DNA of 64,000 nt from Haliscomenobacter sp. (GTDB lineage Bacteria > Bacteroidota > Bacteroidia > Chitinophagales > Saprospiraceae), in contig JADJPL010000003.1 of assembly GCA_016713275.1 (NCBI GenBank), forward strand, positions 496,001-560,000, given 5' to 3'. Each line of letters starts with the position of its first letter. Position 1 is the stretch's first letter. Positions 7,704 to 16,200 of the stretch are shown here, in pieces. The notes below the pieces were generated by a model. The model had not been told where the DNA came from. It did not search any database and saw only the letters and a program-made list of their open reading frames with translations. The position numbers and the translations under genes were made by a program.

Positions 7704-8441
7704 ATGAAAATCATTCAGATTACCGATTTGCATATTGGCCGGGAGGGCGAACTTCCCGTTGGGTTGGATGTCCGGGCGAATTTCGCCGCTGTTCTGGAAA
7801 AAGCGGCGGCCATGAAACCGGATTATCTGGTGCTGAGCGGTGATCTGAGTTTCCACGACGGCGACCCCGAGGCCTGTGAATGGGTGCGGTCGTTGGTCGT
7901 TCCTCTCGGGATTCCCTTCGAAGTCATTCCGGGCAACCACGACGACCCGGCGGTGCTGGCCCGTATTTTTGGCTATGAGAAGGAGGACTTTCACCAGGGC
8001 GAGCTTTATTTTTCCAGAAAATGGGGCTCTCATACCGTCCTGTTTCTGGACTCGTCTCGGGGAGAGATGTCTCCGGCGCAGTGGCAATGGCTGGAAACGC
8101 AACTAGCCGGTTGGGCCTCTCCTTTGGCCCTGATTTTTATGCACCACCCCCCGATGACGGCCGGCGTTCTCTTTATGGATCAAAAATACCCGTTCCGTCA
8201 AATACCGGCATTTGAGCGCCTGATTCAAACCTATCCGCACGCTTATCAGGTGTTTTGCGGCCATTACCACGTAGAAAAAACGGTCGCCCACCGCAATGGG
8301 AACGTGTTCATTACCCCGTCCACTTTTTTCCAAATCGCCCAGCACACCGATACCCTGGCAATCGACCATACCCGCCCGGCTTTCCGCATGATCGATCTCC
8401 AGGAAAATGGCGATCTTTTCACCACTGTGGCGTATATTTGA
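7704..8441 (+). CDS. Calcineurin-like metallophosphoesterase (CpdA-like)
   Basis: A 245-residue phosphoesterase with all five metal-binding blocks in order: 'ITDLHIG' (Asp 8, His 10), 'LSGDLS' (Asp 47), 'PGNHDD' (Asn 78, His 79), 'MHHPP' and 'CGHYH'. Family members hydrolyse phosphodiesters; the cyclic nucleotide phosphodiesterase CpdA has this length and motif spacing, so cAMP hydrolysis is possible, but the substrate is inferred only from family. No signal peptide is seen, so it should be cytoplasmic. It starts 38 bp after the LysE-type gene on the same strand and may share its transcript. Confidence 0.88.
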   Translation: MKIIQITDLHIGREGELPVGLDVRANFAAVLEKAAAMKPDYLVLSGDLSFHDGDPEACEWVRSLVVPLGIPFEVIPGNHDDPAVLARIFGYEKEDFHQGELYFSRKWGSHTVLFLDSSRGEMSPAQWQWLETQLAGWASPLALIFMHHPPMTAGVLFMDQKYPFRQIPAFERLIQTYPHAYQVFCGHYHVEKTVAHRNGNVFITPSTFFQIAQHTDTLAIDHTRPAFRMIDLQENGDLFTTVAYI

Positions 8442-8452
8442 CAAGGCTGGAG

Positions 8453-8555
8453 GAGGTTGCGAGGTTGCGAGGTTGCGAGGTTGCGAGGAACTAGGGATGC
8501 CATTACTCCGTAACTCCGTAACTCCGTAACTTCGCAACCTCGTAACCTCGTAACG
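8453..8555. repeat. 8-nt periodic arrays in inverted arrangement
   Basis: Four and a half copies of GAGGTTGC (8453-8488) are followed after a 16-bp spacer by CTCCGTAA units grading into CTCGTAAC units (8505-8555). The right part contains GCAACCTCG, which can pair with the left array, so the stretch could fold into a large stem. It occupies nearly the whole gap between the phosphoesterase and the DUF4112 gene and might serve as a transcription or mRNA end, but it has no T-run. Confidence 0.8.
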
Positions 8556-8568
8556 CCTAACATAACAC

Positions 8569-9012
8569 ATGACTGCTCCCAACATCAAATGGCTCGACGC
8601 CATCGCCGAATTTCTGGACAACCGTTTCCGCATTCCGTTTACCAAGATCCGGTTCGGGGTGGACGCCCTGATTGGTTTGATCCCCTATGCTGGAGACGTA
8701 CTGAGTTTCGCCGTATCCGGAGTGCTCGTCCTGTACATGGCCAGGCATGGCGGCAGCGGTATGCTGGCGGTGAAAATGGTCGGGAATATTCTGCTGGACG
8801 GAATCGTGGGCACGGTTCCCCTGCTGGGCGATCTGTTTGATCTTCGGTACCGGGCCAACCTGCGCAACGTCCACTTATTGAAACAACATTACGAACAGGG
8901 CCTGCACAAAGGCAGCGCCTGGTGGGTCTTATTCCTGCTCCTCGGGGCTATGGTTTTTTCCTTTGTCTTTTCTCTTTGGCTCGTTGGAAAGGTGATCCAG
9001 TGGATCTTTTGA
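8569..9012 (+). CDS. DUF4112 domain membrane protein
   Basis: A 147-residue protein with the DUF4112 pattern: 'FRIPFTKIRFGVDALIGLIPYAGD' split over an amphipathic and a hydrophobic stretch (residues ~22-45), a second membrane-like stretch, 'GTVPLLGDLFDLRYRAN' (residues ~82-100), and a C-terminal transmembrane helix (residues ~120-145). The function of the family is unknown. There is no signal peptide; at least two membrane segments suggest an inner-membrane protein. It sits alone between repeat tracts, with no neighbour that hints at a partner. Confidence 0.85.
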   Translation: MTAPNIKWLDAIAEFLDNRFRIPFTKIRFGVDALIGLIPYAGDVLSFAVSGVLVLYMARHGGSGMLAVKMVGNILLDGIVGTVPLLGDLFDLRYRANLRNVHLLKQHYEQGLHKGSAWWVLFLLLGAMVFSFVFSLWLVGKVIQWIF

Positions 9013-9040
9013 AGTACGAGGTACGATGTACGAAGTACGG
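9011..9040. repeat. 8-nt periodic GTACGA(A/G)G array
   Basis: Four units of the form GAAGTACG/AGGTACGA/TGTACGA directly follow the DUF4112 stop codon. The same words occur in the opposite orientation at 10693-10722, so the family is dispersed. Confidence 0.7.
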
Positions 9041-9084
9041 GACAAAGATCCCATTATCGGCTCGTCTCCAGACGAACGAAGGGG

Positions 9085-9092
9085 TAATTTTG
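9085..9092 (+). promoter_or_regulatory. Candidate -7 promoter element (TAATTTTG) next to a start codon
   Basis: TAATTTTG matches the -7 consensus and ends only 8 bp before the preferred ATG of the methyltransferase (9101). A transcript starting the usual few bases downstream would be leaderless or nearly so. Confidence 0.5.
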
Positions 9093-9100
9093 CAAACAGT

Positions 9101-9799
9101 ATGGATATTTCGAACGAATTCAACACCTGGCAATCCGGATACACTGACAAGATTCTGCGCTGGGTACCTCACTATCAGGAACTGCTCGGATCCGTTTTGG
9201 AGTCATTAGCTTCCGATGTTACCCCGTCGCATATTCTGGACCTGGGCTGCGGCAACGGCAACGGGACGGACCTGTTGATGCGGCGGTTTCCGGACGCGTC
9301 CTTTACCCTGGTCGACGCATCGGAGGAGATGCTGGAGGCTTGCCGGGAACGTTTTCAGGATCGGCCCAACGCGATCCGCTATGTGCAGGGCCTGTTTCAG
9401 GATATCGAGTTGGAGGCGGAAAGCGCCGATCTGGCCATTGCGGTACTGGCCTTTCATCACTTGAAAGGGGAGGAAAAACAAGCGCTGTTTCCGTCTCTGT
9501 GCTCCTGGCTTCGGCCGGGCGGCCGGCTGGCGTATGCGGATTTATTTGCCAGCAAGCGATCTGCCACTTATCCGGAGGAAGTCCTGATCCCCTGGGAGCG
9601 CTATGCCAAGTCTCGCGGCACCGAAGACCAGGAATGGGACGTGCTGATGGACCACCACGCCAAGTACGATTTCCCCGACACCTACGCAGACACCCTGGCT
9701 TGGCTTGAATCCGCCGGTTTCCAAAACTGCCGGATTGCCCTGCAAAAAGGCCCCTGGGGAATGGTTGAAGGCGTTAGGGGGGTGGTGGTTAGTGGTTAG
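9101..9799 (+). CDS. Class I SAM-dependent methyltransferase
   Basis: A 232-residue protein with a Rossmann-like methyltransferase fold: motif I 'ILDLGCGNGNGT' (residues ~45-56), motif II 'FTLVDASEEML', an 'FQDIELEAESADLAIAVLAFHHL' region (post-II and IV) and 'LRPGGRLAYADLFASKR' (post-motif IV). The small-molecule acceptor is unknown. The ATG at 9101 is chosen because 'MDISNEFNTW' begins the domain and sits next to a promoter element; an in-frame ATG at 9026 would lie in a repeat array. The last residues 'VEGVRGVVVSG' are encoded by the GGTTAGT repeat that precedes the 120-G run, so the natural C-terminus has probably been replaced or read through. Confidence 0.82.
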   Translation: MDISNEFNTWQSGYTDKILRWVPHYQELLGSVLESLASDVTPSHILDLGCGNGNGTDLLMRRFPDASFTLVDASEEMLEACRERFQDRPNAIRYVQGLFQDIELEAESADLAIAVLAFHHLKGEEKQALFPSLCSWLRPGGRLAYADLFASKRSATYPEEVLIPWERYAKSRGTEDQEWDVLMDHHAKYDFPDTYADTLAWLESAGFQNCRIALQKGPWGMVEGVRGVVVSG

Positions 9800-9842
9800 T
9801 GGTTGGTGGTTAGTGGTTGGTGGTTGGTGGTTGGTGGTTGGT
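9776..9842. repeat. GGTTAGT/GGTTGGT heptamer array
   Basis: About nine 7-nt units of GGTTAGT or GGTTGGT run from the end of the methyltransferase gene into the poly-G tract, and two to three further units follow at 9963-9980. The G-rich strand has four closely spaced GG pairs per two units, a two-tier guanine-quadruplex pattern. Confidence 0.85.
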
Positions 9843-9964
<122 letters not shown>

Positions 9965-10204
9965 GGTGGTTGGTGGTTAGCCAGCCTTACGCCCTAAGCC
10001 TTGCGCATTCACCCACCAACCACCAACAACTAACAACTCACCCGCTCTCCCCATCCTGAAATCCCCCCAAATCCTGGTTCAGACAAAAAAGCAACGCCCT
10101 GCTGTTCGGCTACTTCCCCTGGCTAAAACCCATCCCGTCGAACCTCCGGCATCCAGTCCATTGCCTGTCCTCCCCCTAATCCCCCTCCAAAGGGGGACAG
10201 TGCA

Positions 10205-10285
10205 TTGCCTCACCCACTCACCCAACGCCTCACGCCTCACCCACTCACCCAACGCCTCACGCCTCACCCACCAACCACTAACCTC
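10205..10285. repeat. Tandem CTCACCC/AACGCCTC array
   Basis: Roughly two and a half copies of a 27-bp unit made of CTCACCC and AACGCCTCACG words, itself with a 7-8-nt sub-period, ending in ACCAACCACTAACC. The surrounding gap 9981-10768 contains no gene. Confidence 0.75.
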
Positions 10286-10296
10286 CGGGGGCGAAC

Positions 10297-10605
10297 GAGA
10301 CTGTTCAAAAAAGTGTGTATAGCCCTCTTCTTGGTTTGCGGTCCTGCTAAAAAAAGTATCCGATTACGTCCGGAAAGTCTGGTTGGAGGCAGAGCCTCCA
10401 CGTAGAGTGGGTCCGAGGCGGAGCCCAATGCTGTCTGGAACCTGTTCAAGAGGTAGAAAAAAGTGGAACCTGTTCGCCGGAATCCTCAGATTCCGTGCGG
10501 AACTATCCGCCGGTCCCCTGACCGGCGTTCCTAATTTTATGGCTCACTAACGGGTTCCAGACAGCATTGGGCGGAGCCTCGAACCAGGGTTTTTTGAACA
10601 GTCTC
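10297..10605. repeat. 309-bp MITE-like element with perfect 16-bp terminal inverted repeats
   Basis: The element starts GAGACTGTTCAAAAAA and ends TTTTTTGAACAGTCTC, a perfect inverted pair. Inside it a second inverted pair, CCCAATGCTGTCTGGAACC (10427-10445) and GGTTCCAGACAGCATTGGG (10554-10572), is also perfect. The interior has no convincing reading frame. GACTGTTCAAAA-type ends resemble those of the shorter elements at 48.9 and 61.6 kb and of some insertion sequences, so this is probably a non-autonomous transposable element. Confidence 0.75.
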
Positions 10606-10616
10606 TAGTGGTTCTG

Positions 10617-10722
10617 GCTCTCCCGTCCCCCTCTCGTTCCCGTCCCCCGTTCCCGTCCCGTCCCCGTCTGCCGTCCCCGTCCGCCGTCCGCCGTACATCG
10701 TACCTCGTACTTCGTACCTCGT
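10617..10722. repeat. CCGTCC-type and CGTACxTC-type periodic arrays joined head to tail
   Basis: From 10617 short 6-7-nt units of the CCCGTCC, CCGTCTG and CCGTCCG kind run on and change without a break into four 8-nt CGTACxTC units (10693-10722). The second family is the reverse complement of that at 9011. Confidence 0.75.
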
Positions 10723-10739
10723 GCTTTCCAAGAAAGTTG

Positions 10740-10747
10740 TACTTTCG
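10740..10747 (+). promoter_or_regulatory. Candidate -7 promoter element (TACTTTCG)
   Basis: TACTTTCG differs by one base from TAnnTTTG and lies 21 bp before the DUF2231-like start; it is the only promoter-like word between the repeats and the gene. Confidence 0.45.
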
Positions 10748-10768
10748 CACAACTAAAACTCTTACGTC

Positions 10769-11230
10769 ATGAGCGAGGCGATCCTGTTTCTTGGCCGGTC
10801 TCATCTTCTGCTCGTCCATTTCCCCATCGGAATGATGATTCTGGCGCTTATTTTTCAGCGCATGGGCCGCAAGCCCAAGAATGCGGTTTTTCGTACTGTT
10901 ATTCCCACCACCTTACTTATTTCTTCCTCCATTGCGGTTCTGGCCTGTATCACCGGGTTTATTTTGGTCCGAAAAGGGGAATATCCGGCGCAGGCGCTTT
11001 TCTGGCACCAATGGCTGGGCATTCTGGTTACTGTTTTGGGCATAGTGGCCTGGCGGTTTAGCGGGCATAGCCCGGGGTCGTGGCAGATCAATGTATGGAG
11101 GAATTTCATCGCGGTTGCGCTGTTTGTATTGCTGCTGCTGACGGGATATCTTGGCAGTACCATCACACATGGCAGGGGGTATCTCTGGGAGAAGCAAGCT
11201 ACGGAGATGCCTCATTCTCCGGAACAATAG
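10769..11230 (+). CDS. DUF2231-like multi-spanning membrane protein
   Basis: A 153-residue protein with four predicted membrane helices (about residues 12-30, 45-68, 82-100 and 110-128). 'HLLLVHFPIGMMILALIF' at the first helix and 'HQWLGILVTVLG' at the third are the paired-His helices typical of DUF2231-type domains, often found with cytochrome c or in heme-linked inner-membrane proteins. 'GYLGSTITHGRGYL' near the end is also typical. Function is unknown; conserved His residues within helices suggest cofactor binding, which is inference. The fdhD gene starts 24 bp downstream, so the two are probably co-transcribed. Confidence 0.75.
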   Translation: MSEAILFLGRSHLLLVHFPIGMMILALIFQRMGRKPKNAVFRTVIPTTLLISSSIAVLACITGFILVRKGEYPAQALFWHQWLGILVTVLGIVAWRFSGHSPGSWQINVWRNFIAVALFVLLLLTGYLGSTITHGRGYLWEKQATEMPHSPEQ

Positions 11231-11254
11231 AAAAGGCCGGGGCGTTACGTTGTC

Positions 11255-12109
11255 ATGGCAAATCCCTGGAGCGCGTCTAATGAAGTTCCCATATTTCGCC
11301 GTCAGGGCGACCAACTGATTCCGGCAAGCGACCGCCTTGCTATTGAGGAGCCTTTGGAAATCCGTCTTGGCTTTGGTCCAAGCGGCATGCGGCAGCAGCG
11401 AAGTCTCGCCGTCACCATGAGAACACCCGGCGACGACTTCGACCTCGTTCGGGGATTTTTACTCTCTGAAAGGATTATTTCCCGGAAAAACGAACTTCTC
11501 CAGCTTCGGTACCTTGGAGCGGGGTTGGAACCTGAGGTGCAGCAGAATACCGTATTGGCGGAGCTGCATCCCGGGTTGTCCATCGATTTTGACCGGCTCA
11601 CGCGGAATTTTTTTGCCGCTTCAAGCTGCGGTATCTGCGGGAAGGCTTCCATGGAGTTGGTCCAACAGCCCTCTGTATATCCGCTGCCGCTAAGCGGAAG
11701 GCTATGGGATGCGGCAACCTTGAGCAAGCTGTCGGGAGCGCTTTGGGAAAATCAGTCTTTGTTTCAGGAGACCGGGGGCGTGCATGCCGCAGCGATATAC
11801 CATTCAAGCGGCGAATTGGCGCTGGTTCGGGAAGATGTGGGGCGGCACAACGCCCTGGATAAACTGATTGGCGCTGCTTTAAACAAGGATATGCTTCCAT
11901 TGGCCGATACCTTGTTGCTGGTCAGTGGCAGGGCAGGGTTTGAGTTGGTCCAGAAGGCCCTGTCAGCAGGAATCCCCTTCATGGTTTCCGTGGGGGCGCC
12001 TTCCAGTTTGGCTGTAGAGTTGGCGGCGGCTTACCGGATGACCCTGGTGGGTTTTTTGAGGCAGGATAGTTTCAATGTGTACTCTGGAAATGAGCGGATT
12101 GTCAATTAA
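11255..12109 (+). CDS. fdhD: Formate dehydrogenase accessory sulfurtransferase FdhD
   Basis: FdhD passes sulfur from the IscS desulfurase to the molybdenum/tungsten cofactor of formate dehydrogenases. The protein is 284 residues, near the usual length. The catalytic loop 'AASSCGICGKAS' holds the C-x-x-C pair (Cys 125, Cys 128). 'REDVGRHNALDKLIG' is the family's nucleotide/cofactor-binding signature, and 'LVSGRAGFELVQKA' and 'SVGAPSSLAVELA' are the expected C-terminal blocks. No formate dehydrogenase gene is in the window, so its client enzyme must be elsewhere. It follows the DUF2231-like gene by 24 bp. Confidence 0.95.
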   Translation: MANPWSASNEVPIFRRQGDQLIPASDRLAIEEPLEIRLGFGPSGMRQQRSLAVTMRTPGDDFDLVRGFLLSERIISRKNELLQLRYLGAGLEPEVQQNTVLAELHPGLSIDFDRLTRNFFAASSCGICGKASMELVQQPSVYPLPLSGRLWDAATLSKLSGALWENQSLFQETGGVHAAAIYHSSGELALVREDVGRHNALDKLIGAALNKDMLPLADTLLLVSGRAGFELVQKALSAGIPFMVSVGAPSSLAVELAAAYRMTLVGFLRQDSFNVYSGNERIVN

Positions 12110-13118
12110 TCTGTTGATAGCAAGAGTGTTTTGAAAAATAAATCATCGCAAATTGATGAAAAATTACTTTTTGAGAAATTGTACTATCCTTGTGCAGTAA
12201 GCCTGGAATTAAACTTATTTGTAAAAATGTAAAATATATCTCTAATTGTTATTAGTTTATTATTTTTAATTGCCTATTTTTTTGATATTTCTTTTATTTT
12301 TTCAATATTGGTCCCAATTTCAGAAAATTATTTTTAATGGATTTTTGTGTTTTGATAAAAAATTAAATTTGATTTGAATAATTATTTAAAAATCCATACG
12401 TTTGCGCCTGGCATTAATCCTGCTAATGCCAGGTATTGTTCAGGCCAGTTACTTTTTCAATTCGCAGGAGTCATAACTTACATACGAGTGTTTTGATTTG
12501 GGCGACCAGGTCAAAATATTCCCCAGTTTCCACTTATACCCATAATTCGTTGAATCGTACGCCCCGTTGAGGGTTGACGCCTATTCCGCACATATAGGCG
12601 ACGGGAATGCGTAGTATATACGCCTTCTACGGTTCCTTTGTATTGACCGGAGCGTCGACTACAATTAATTACACTAAAGCGGCTTAAGAAAATAAGCCCG
12701 GCATGACCCCTGCATTTTAATAGTATTTATTCCCCAGTTTTGAGCTTTACCCCAAAACAAGCTCATTTATTATGTATTATAATTTGATAAACTTATGAGA
12801 AACTACTTACTTCCAACTCGTTTGATTTCAATTCCAAGTTAATACTTCGTATTCCAGGCATCATCTGATCCATCTGTAATTTCTGATATTAAGATAATCA
12901 GGCCTTTGTGCGCTCGTTTGAGATGATCCAGGCTGCTTCCCCGAAGCAGGGTGGTGTTTTATTGTGTTTGAATTAAAGATATCAATTATTTTTTATTCAT
13001 AAATAATTGATATTCAAATTAAAATATTTTTTTGATATAGATAAATAATTACAATTAAAGTGCCGTAATATGGGAAAATTTCTACCCTTGGCTTTTTCCG
13101 TCCTGGAAAGAAGCCTGA
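12110..13118. other. AT-rich intergenic region without recognisable gene
   Basis: About 1 kb, much richer in A and T than its surroundings, with no reading frame of convincing composition on either strand. It contains three small hairpins: CCTGGCATTA/TAATGCCAGG at 12407-12433, CGCCTAT/ATAGGCG near 12580, and GGCTTA/TAAGCC near 12680. A longer palindrome lies just before the adhesin gene. It may hold the regulatory region of the giant gene, or DNA acquired with it. Confidence 0.6.
12979..13013. repeat. AT-rich palindrome upstream of the giant adhesin gene
   Basis: Arms ATATCAATTATTT and AAATAATTGATAT pair perfectly over 13 bp around a 9-nt centre; flanking TTTGAATTAAA and TTCAAATTAAA extend the symmetry imperfectly. 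It lies about 165 bp before the probable signal-peptide coding segment and could be an operator. Confidence 0.6.
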
Positions 13119-13146
13119 TCTTCTTATGCTCCAACAGTTGCTCTAA

Positions 13147-13215
13147 CAAAAGATTTCGACCTGCGCCAAATCCAGGTCATTTGTTCTATACGCCTCGCTG
13201 TTTGGCATTTTTCTT
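13147..13215 (+). other. Probable signal-peptide segment of the giant adhesin, out of frame
   Basis: The +1 frame here encodes 'KISTCAKSRSFVLYASLFG' followed by 'IFL', a basic stretch plus a hydrophobic core. It hits a stop at 13216. Adding one T in the TTT at 13214-13216 joins it to the open frame that continues as 'LGPVSLSATN' into the adhesin, giving a normal signal peptide with an S-x-A cleavage site. The true start codon was not located; an in-frame stop at 13144 would need another change. Confidence 0.5.
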
Positions 13216-13274
13216 TAGGTCCGGTAAGTTTATCGGCAACGAATCGTCGCCCTTTCCTGAGCGGGGAATGGCCT

Positions 13275-16200
13275 TTGAGTGCTGAGGCAAGGGCTGCAAT
13301 AGCCCCTTGGCTAACGGATTGCAATTGCTCGAACAATCTGGTGAAAAACGCAAGCTTTGAAAGCGGAACCACCGATTGGTCGTGGAGCGGAGGCAATTTT
13401 GCTTCGATCAACTATGCGCCTCAGTGCGGAGTTCTTCATGGTAGCCTGGAAATAACAACAAGTTTAGGGAAATTTGAACAAACGCTTCCTGATTTGGTCC
13501 CTGGGACCCAGTTTTCCCTGAAGTTTTATGCAGGCACACATAATAGCGCTTTCGACCATGAAGCCGGCGTGTATTTTTATAACAGCGCCGGGACGGAGAT
13601 CCAAAAAGTTGTGGGGGACGTCAACACGATTTTGCCTTCGATGGGCTTTTTTAGCTTCAACGCGACCGTTCCCAATGAAACGGCGACCATCAAAGTGGGC
13701 GGGTCCGGCAATGGCGATTATATCAAAACCGACGCCTGGTGCGTGTCCATTACCTCCTGCGATCCGGATAACCAGGTTGCGCCTCCTTTTTGCGCTCCTT
13801 CGCCAAGTTGCGAATCGGGCGAACTGGCCTGGTCCCAAACAATCAACTCCCAAACCGGAGACCCCGCTTCCGTCCGGTTTTATTGCGGAGGCACCTCCTC
13901 GTATCAGATCCCGGTGAGCCTGCCCGCCGCTTTTTCCGGGGCGGTGGACGTCGAAATAACCGAAGCCATCGCATGGGATGGCTATGTGAACCGGAGTTCC
14001 ACCGGGGACCAACCCAACGAAAAATTCAAGGTTGTTTTTCTTAAAAATAATGTAGTGCAATGGGCCTCCGACTGGACAGGCTCCAATTCCTCTGGCAGCG
14101 ATGGTATCGCTACGGGAGTTGAACAAGATTATTGGTCCGGGGCACTTGGCAGCGGCAGTTTGCCCAATGGCGCCGATAAAATCCTGTTAGTGCATTGGGG
14201 CAATGCCACCTATGGCAAAAACGATTGCTCCAGCCCTAATTCCGTCGTGCCTTCCAGCGTGTGCATTAAATACACTGTAGCATGCAATGCCGCTATCACC
14301 GGACAACCTCAGAACAAAACCGTTTGCGCAGGCGGCAGCGCTACCTTCAGCGTCACTGCAACGGGCAGCCCGTCCCCCAGCGTGCAGTGGCAATACCTTA
14401 ACGGCAGCACCTGGGCGAATGTGTCCAATGGAACCCCCGCCGGGGCGGTCTATTCAGGGGCAACCAGTGCTTCCTTGACGGTTTCCGGTATCTCGGCAAA
14501 TGGCGCCTTCTCCTACCGCGCCTCGGTTACCCAGTCGAGCTGCCCCGCCGTTACCAGCAACGCCGCTATTTTGACGGTAACTGCCGACCCTTCCATCAGT
14601 ATCGCCCCTTCCTCCTCCTCCGTATGCGTGGGCGGCAGCGCGACGCTGACGGCCACCCCAGGCGGAGGCACAGGCACGTGTACGATCCAGTGGCAGTCGA
14701 GCGCAAATGGCACAAGCGGCTGGACCAACATTTCCGGGGCAACAAATACAACCTATAACGCCCCGACTTCAAGCGCAGGCACAACCTATTACCGGGCTAC
14801 CTATAGCTGCACGGGCGGCGGCTGTGATGTGGCAACTTCGGGTACGGCAACCGTGTCTGTTTTTCCTGATCTGGATGTAACCGTCTCCGCCTCAGGCCAA
14901 TCCGTTTGCAATGGAGAATCCGTCCAGTTGAGCGCCGATGTTTCTGGCGGTGTTGGAACGATCTCCTACCAATGGCAAAAAGCAAGCGCCTCCGGTGGGC
15001 CCTGGACGAATATCACCGGCGCAAATGCCGTGGATTATTCTACGGTTCCTTCCTCCGGAACAACCTATTACCGGATGGTCGTCAATGCAACGGGCAATGG
15101 GTGTGGAAGCGCAACTTCTTCCTCGCTGTCTATTACCGCTTCAGAGTGCCAGTCCTGCGCGACCCGAACGGTCGGGAATACCGCAGATTGCGGCGGAAGC
15201 GGAAGCTACGGCTTTTTCGCCGAGGACTTGATTTCCGGGTTGAGCGAGTCGAAGCATTATACCTTCTCCGGAGGAAACTTTACGGAGTACACGGATGGAA
15301 CGGCCTTGCTCACCGGAACGATCACCAACACGTCCGTTGGAGGCGCTCAGTTTACGGTCAACGTCCGGTTTAGCGGACGTACCACCTCTACTCCTTCCGG
15401 GAGCCCTAAAACCCCCGTTTGCGACCATTTCTCCATGAACTCAACGGATTTTTACTATTATCCCAGCTATTCCGGAGAGCTGATCGGTCATGGATTGCTT
15501 GCAGGGGGTAAAATCCAGGTTTCAAATATGGGACCTGCTTTTCAGGTCGGAACAGGCGCCAATGTTCAGGAAAATGTATACGGAGCATCCGGTTGGTTAA
15601 CCATTGCGGTATTCAGACATCCGGATAATGCCGCTTATCGATTTAACACCCCATCCGCAGATTTCAATATTACGCTTTCAGGAAATTCCTGCGCCTCATG
15701 CTTTACTCCCCCTACCGCCTCCATTACCCCGCAAACCTCCACCATTTGCAACGGCGGTAGCGCGGTGCTGACCGCCTCTGGAGGAGGTACCTATTTGTGG
15801 AGCACGGGCGCAACGACGCCTTCGATTACGGTAACTTCCTCCGGCACCTATAAGGTTACCGTTACAGGCATGTTGGGCTGTACCGCCAACGCCCAAGCGA
15901 GCGTGACGGTAACCCCGGACCCTTCGGTGAGCATCACGCCGTCCTCCTCGACGGTCTGCGTCGGCGGCAGCGTAACCCTGACTGCCACGCCAAGCGGCGG
16001 CACGGGCACGTGTACGGTGCAGTGGCAGTCGAGCGCAACCGGCACAAGCGGGTGGGCGAACATCAACGGCGCGACAAATACAACCTATAACGCACCCACT
16101 TCCAGCGCGAGCACGATGTACTACCGGGCTACATACAGTTGCACGGGCGGCGGTTGCGACGCAGCGACGTCGAACAAAGCGAGTGTGACGGTTATTGAAG

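Noticed and set aside
13070..13285. Separate small gene with a membrane-like N-terminus
   Set aside because: It overlaps the probable 5' end of the adhesin, its composition after residue 25 is irregular, and the better signal peptide is in another frame.
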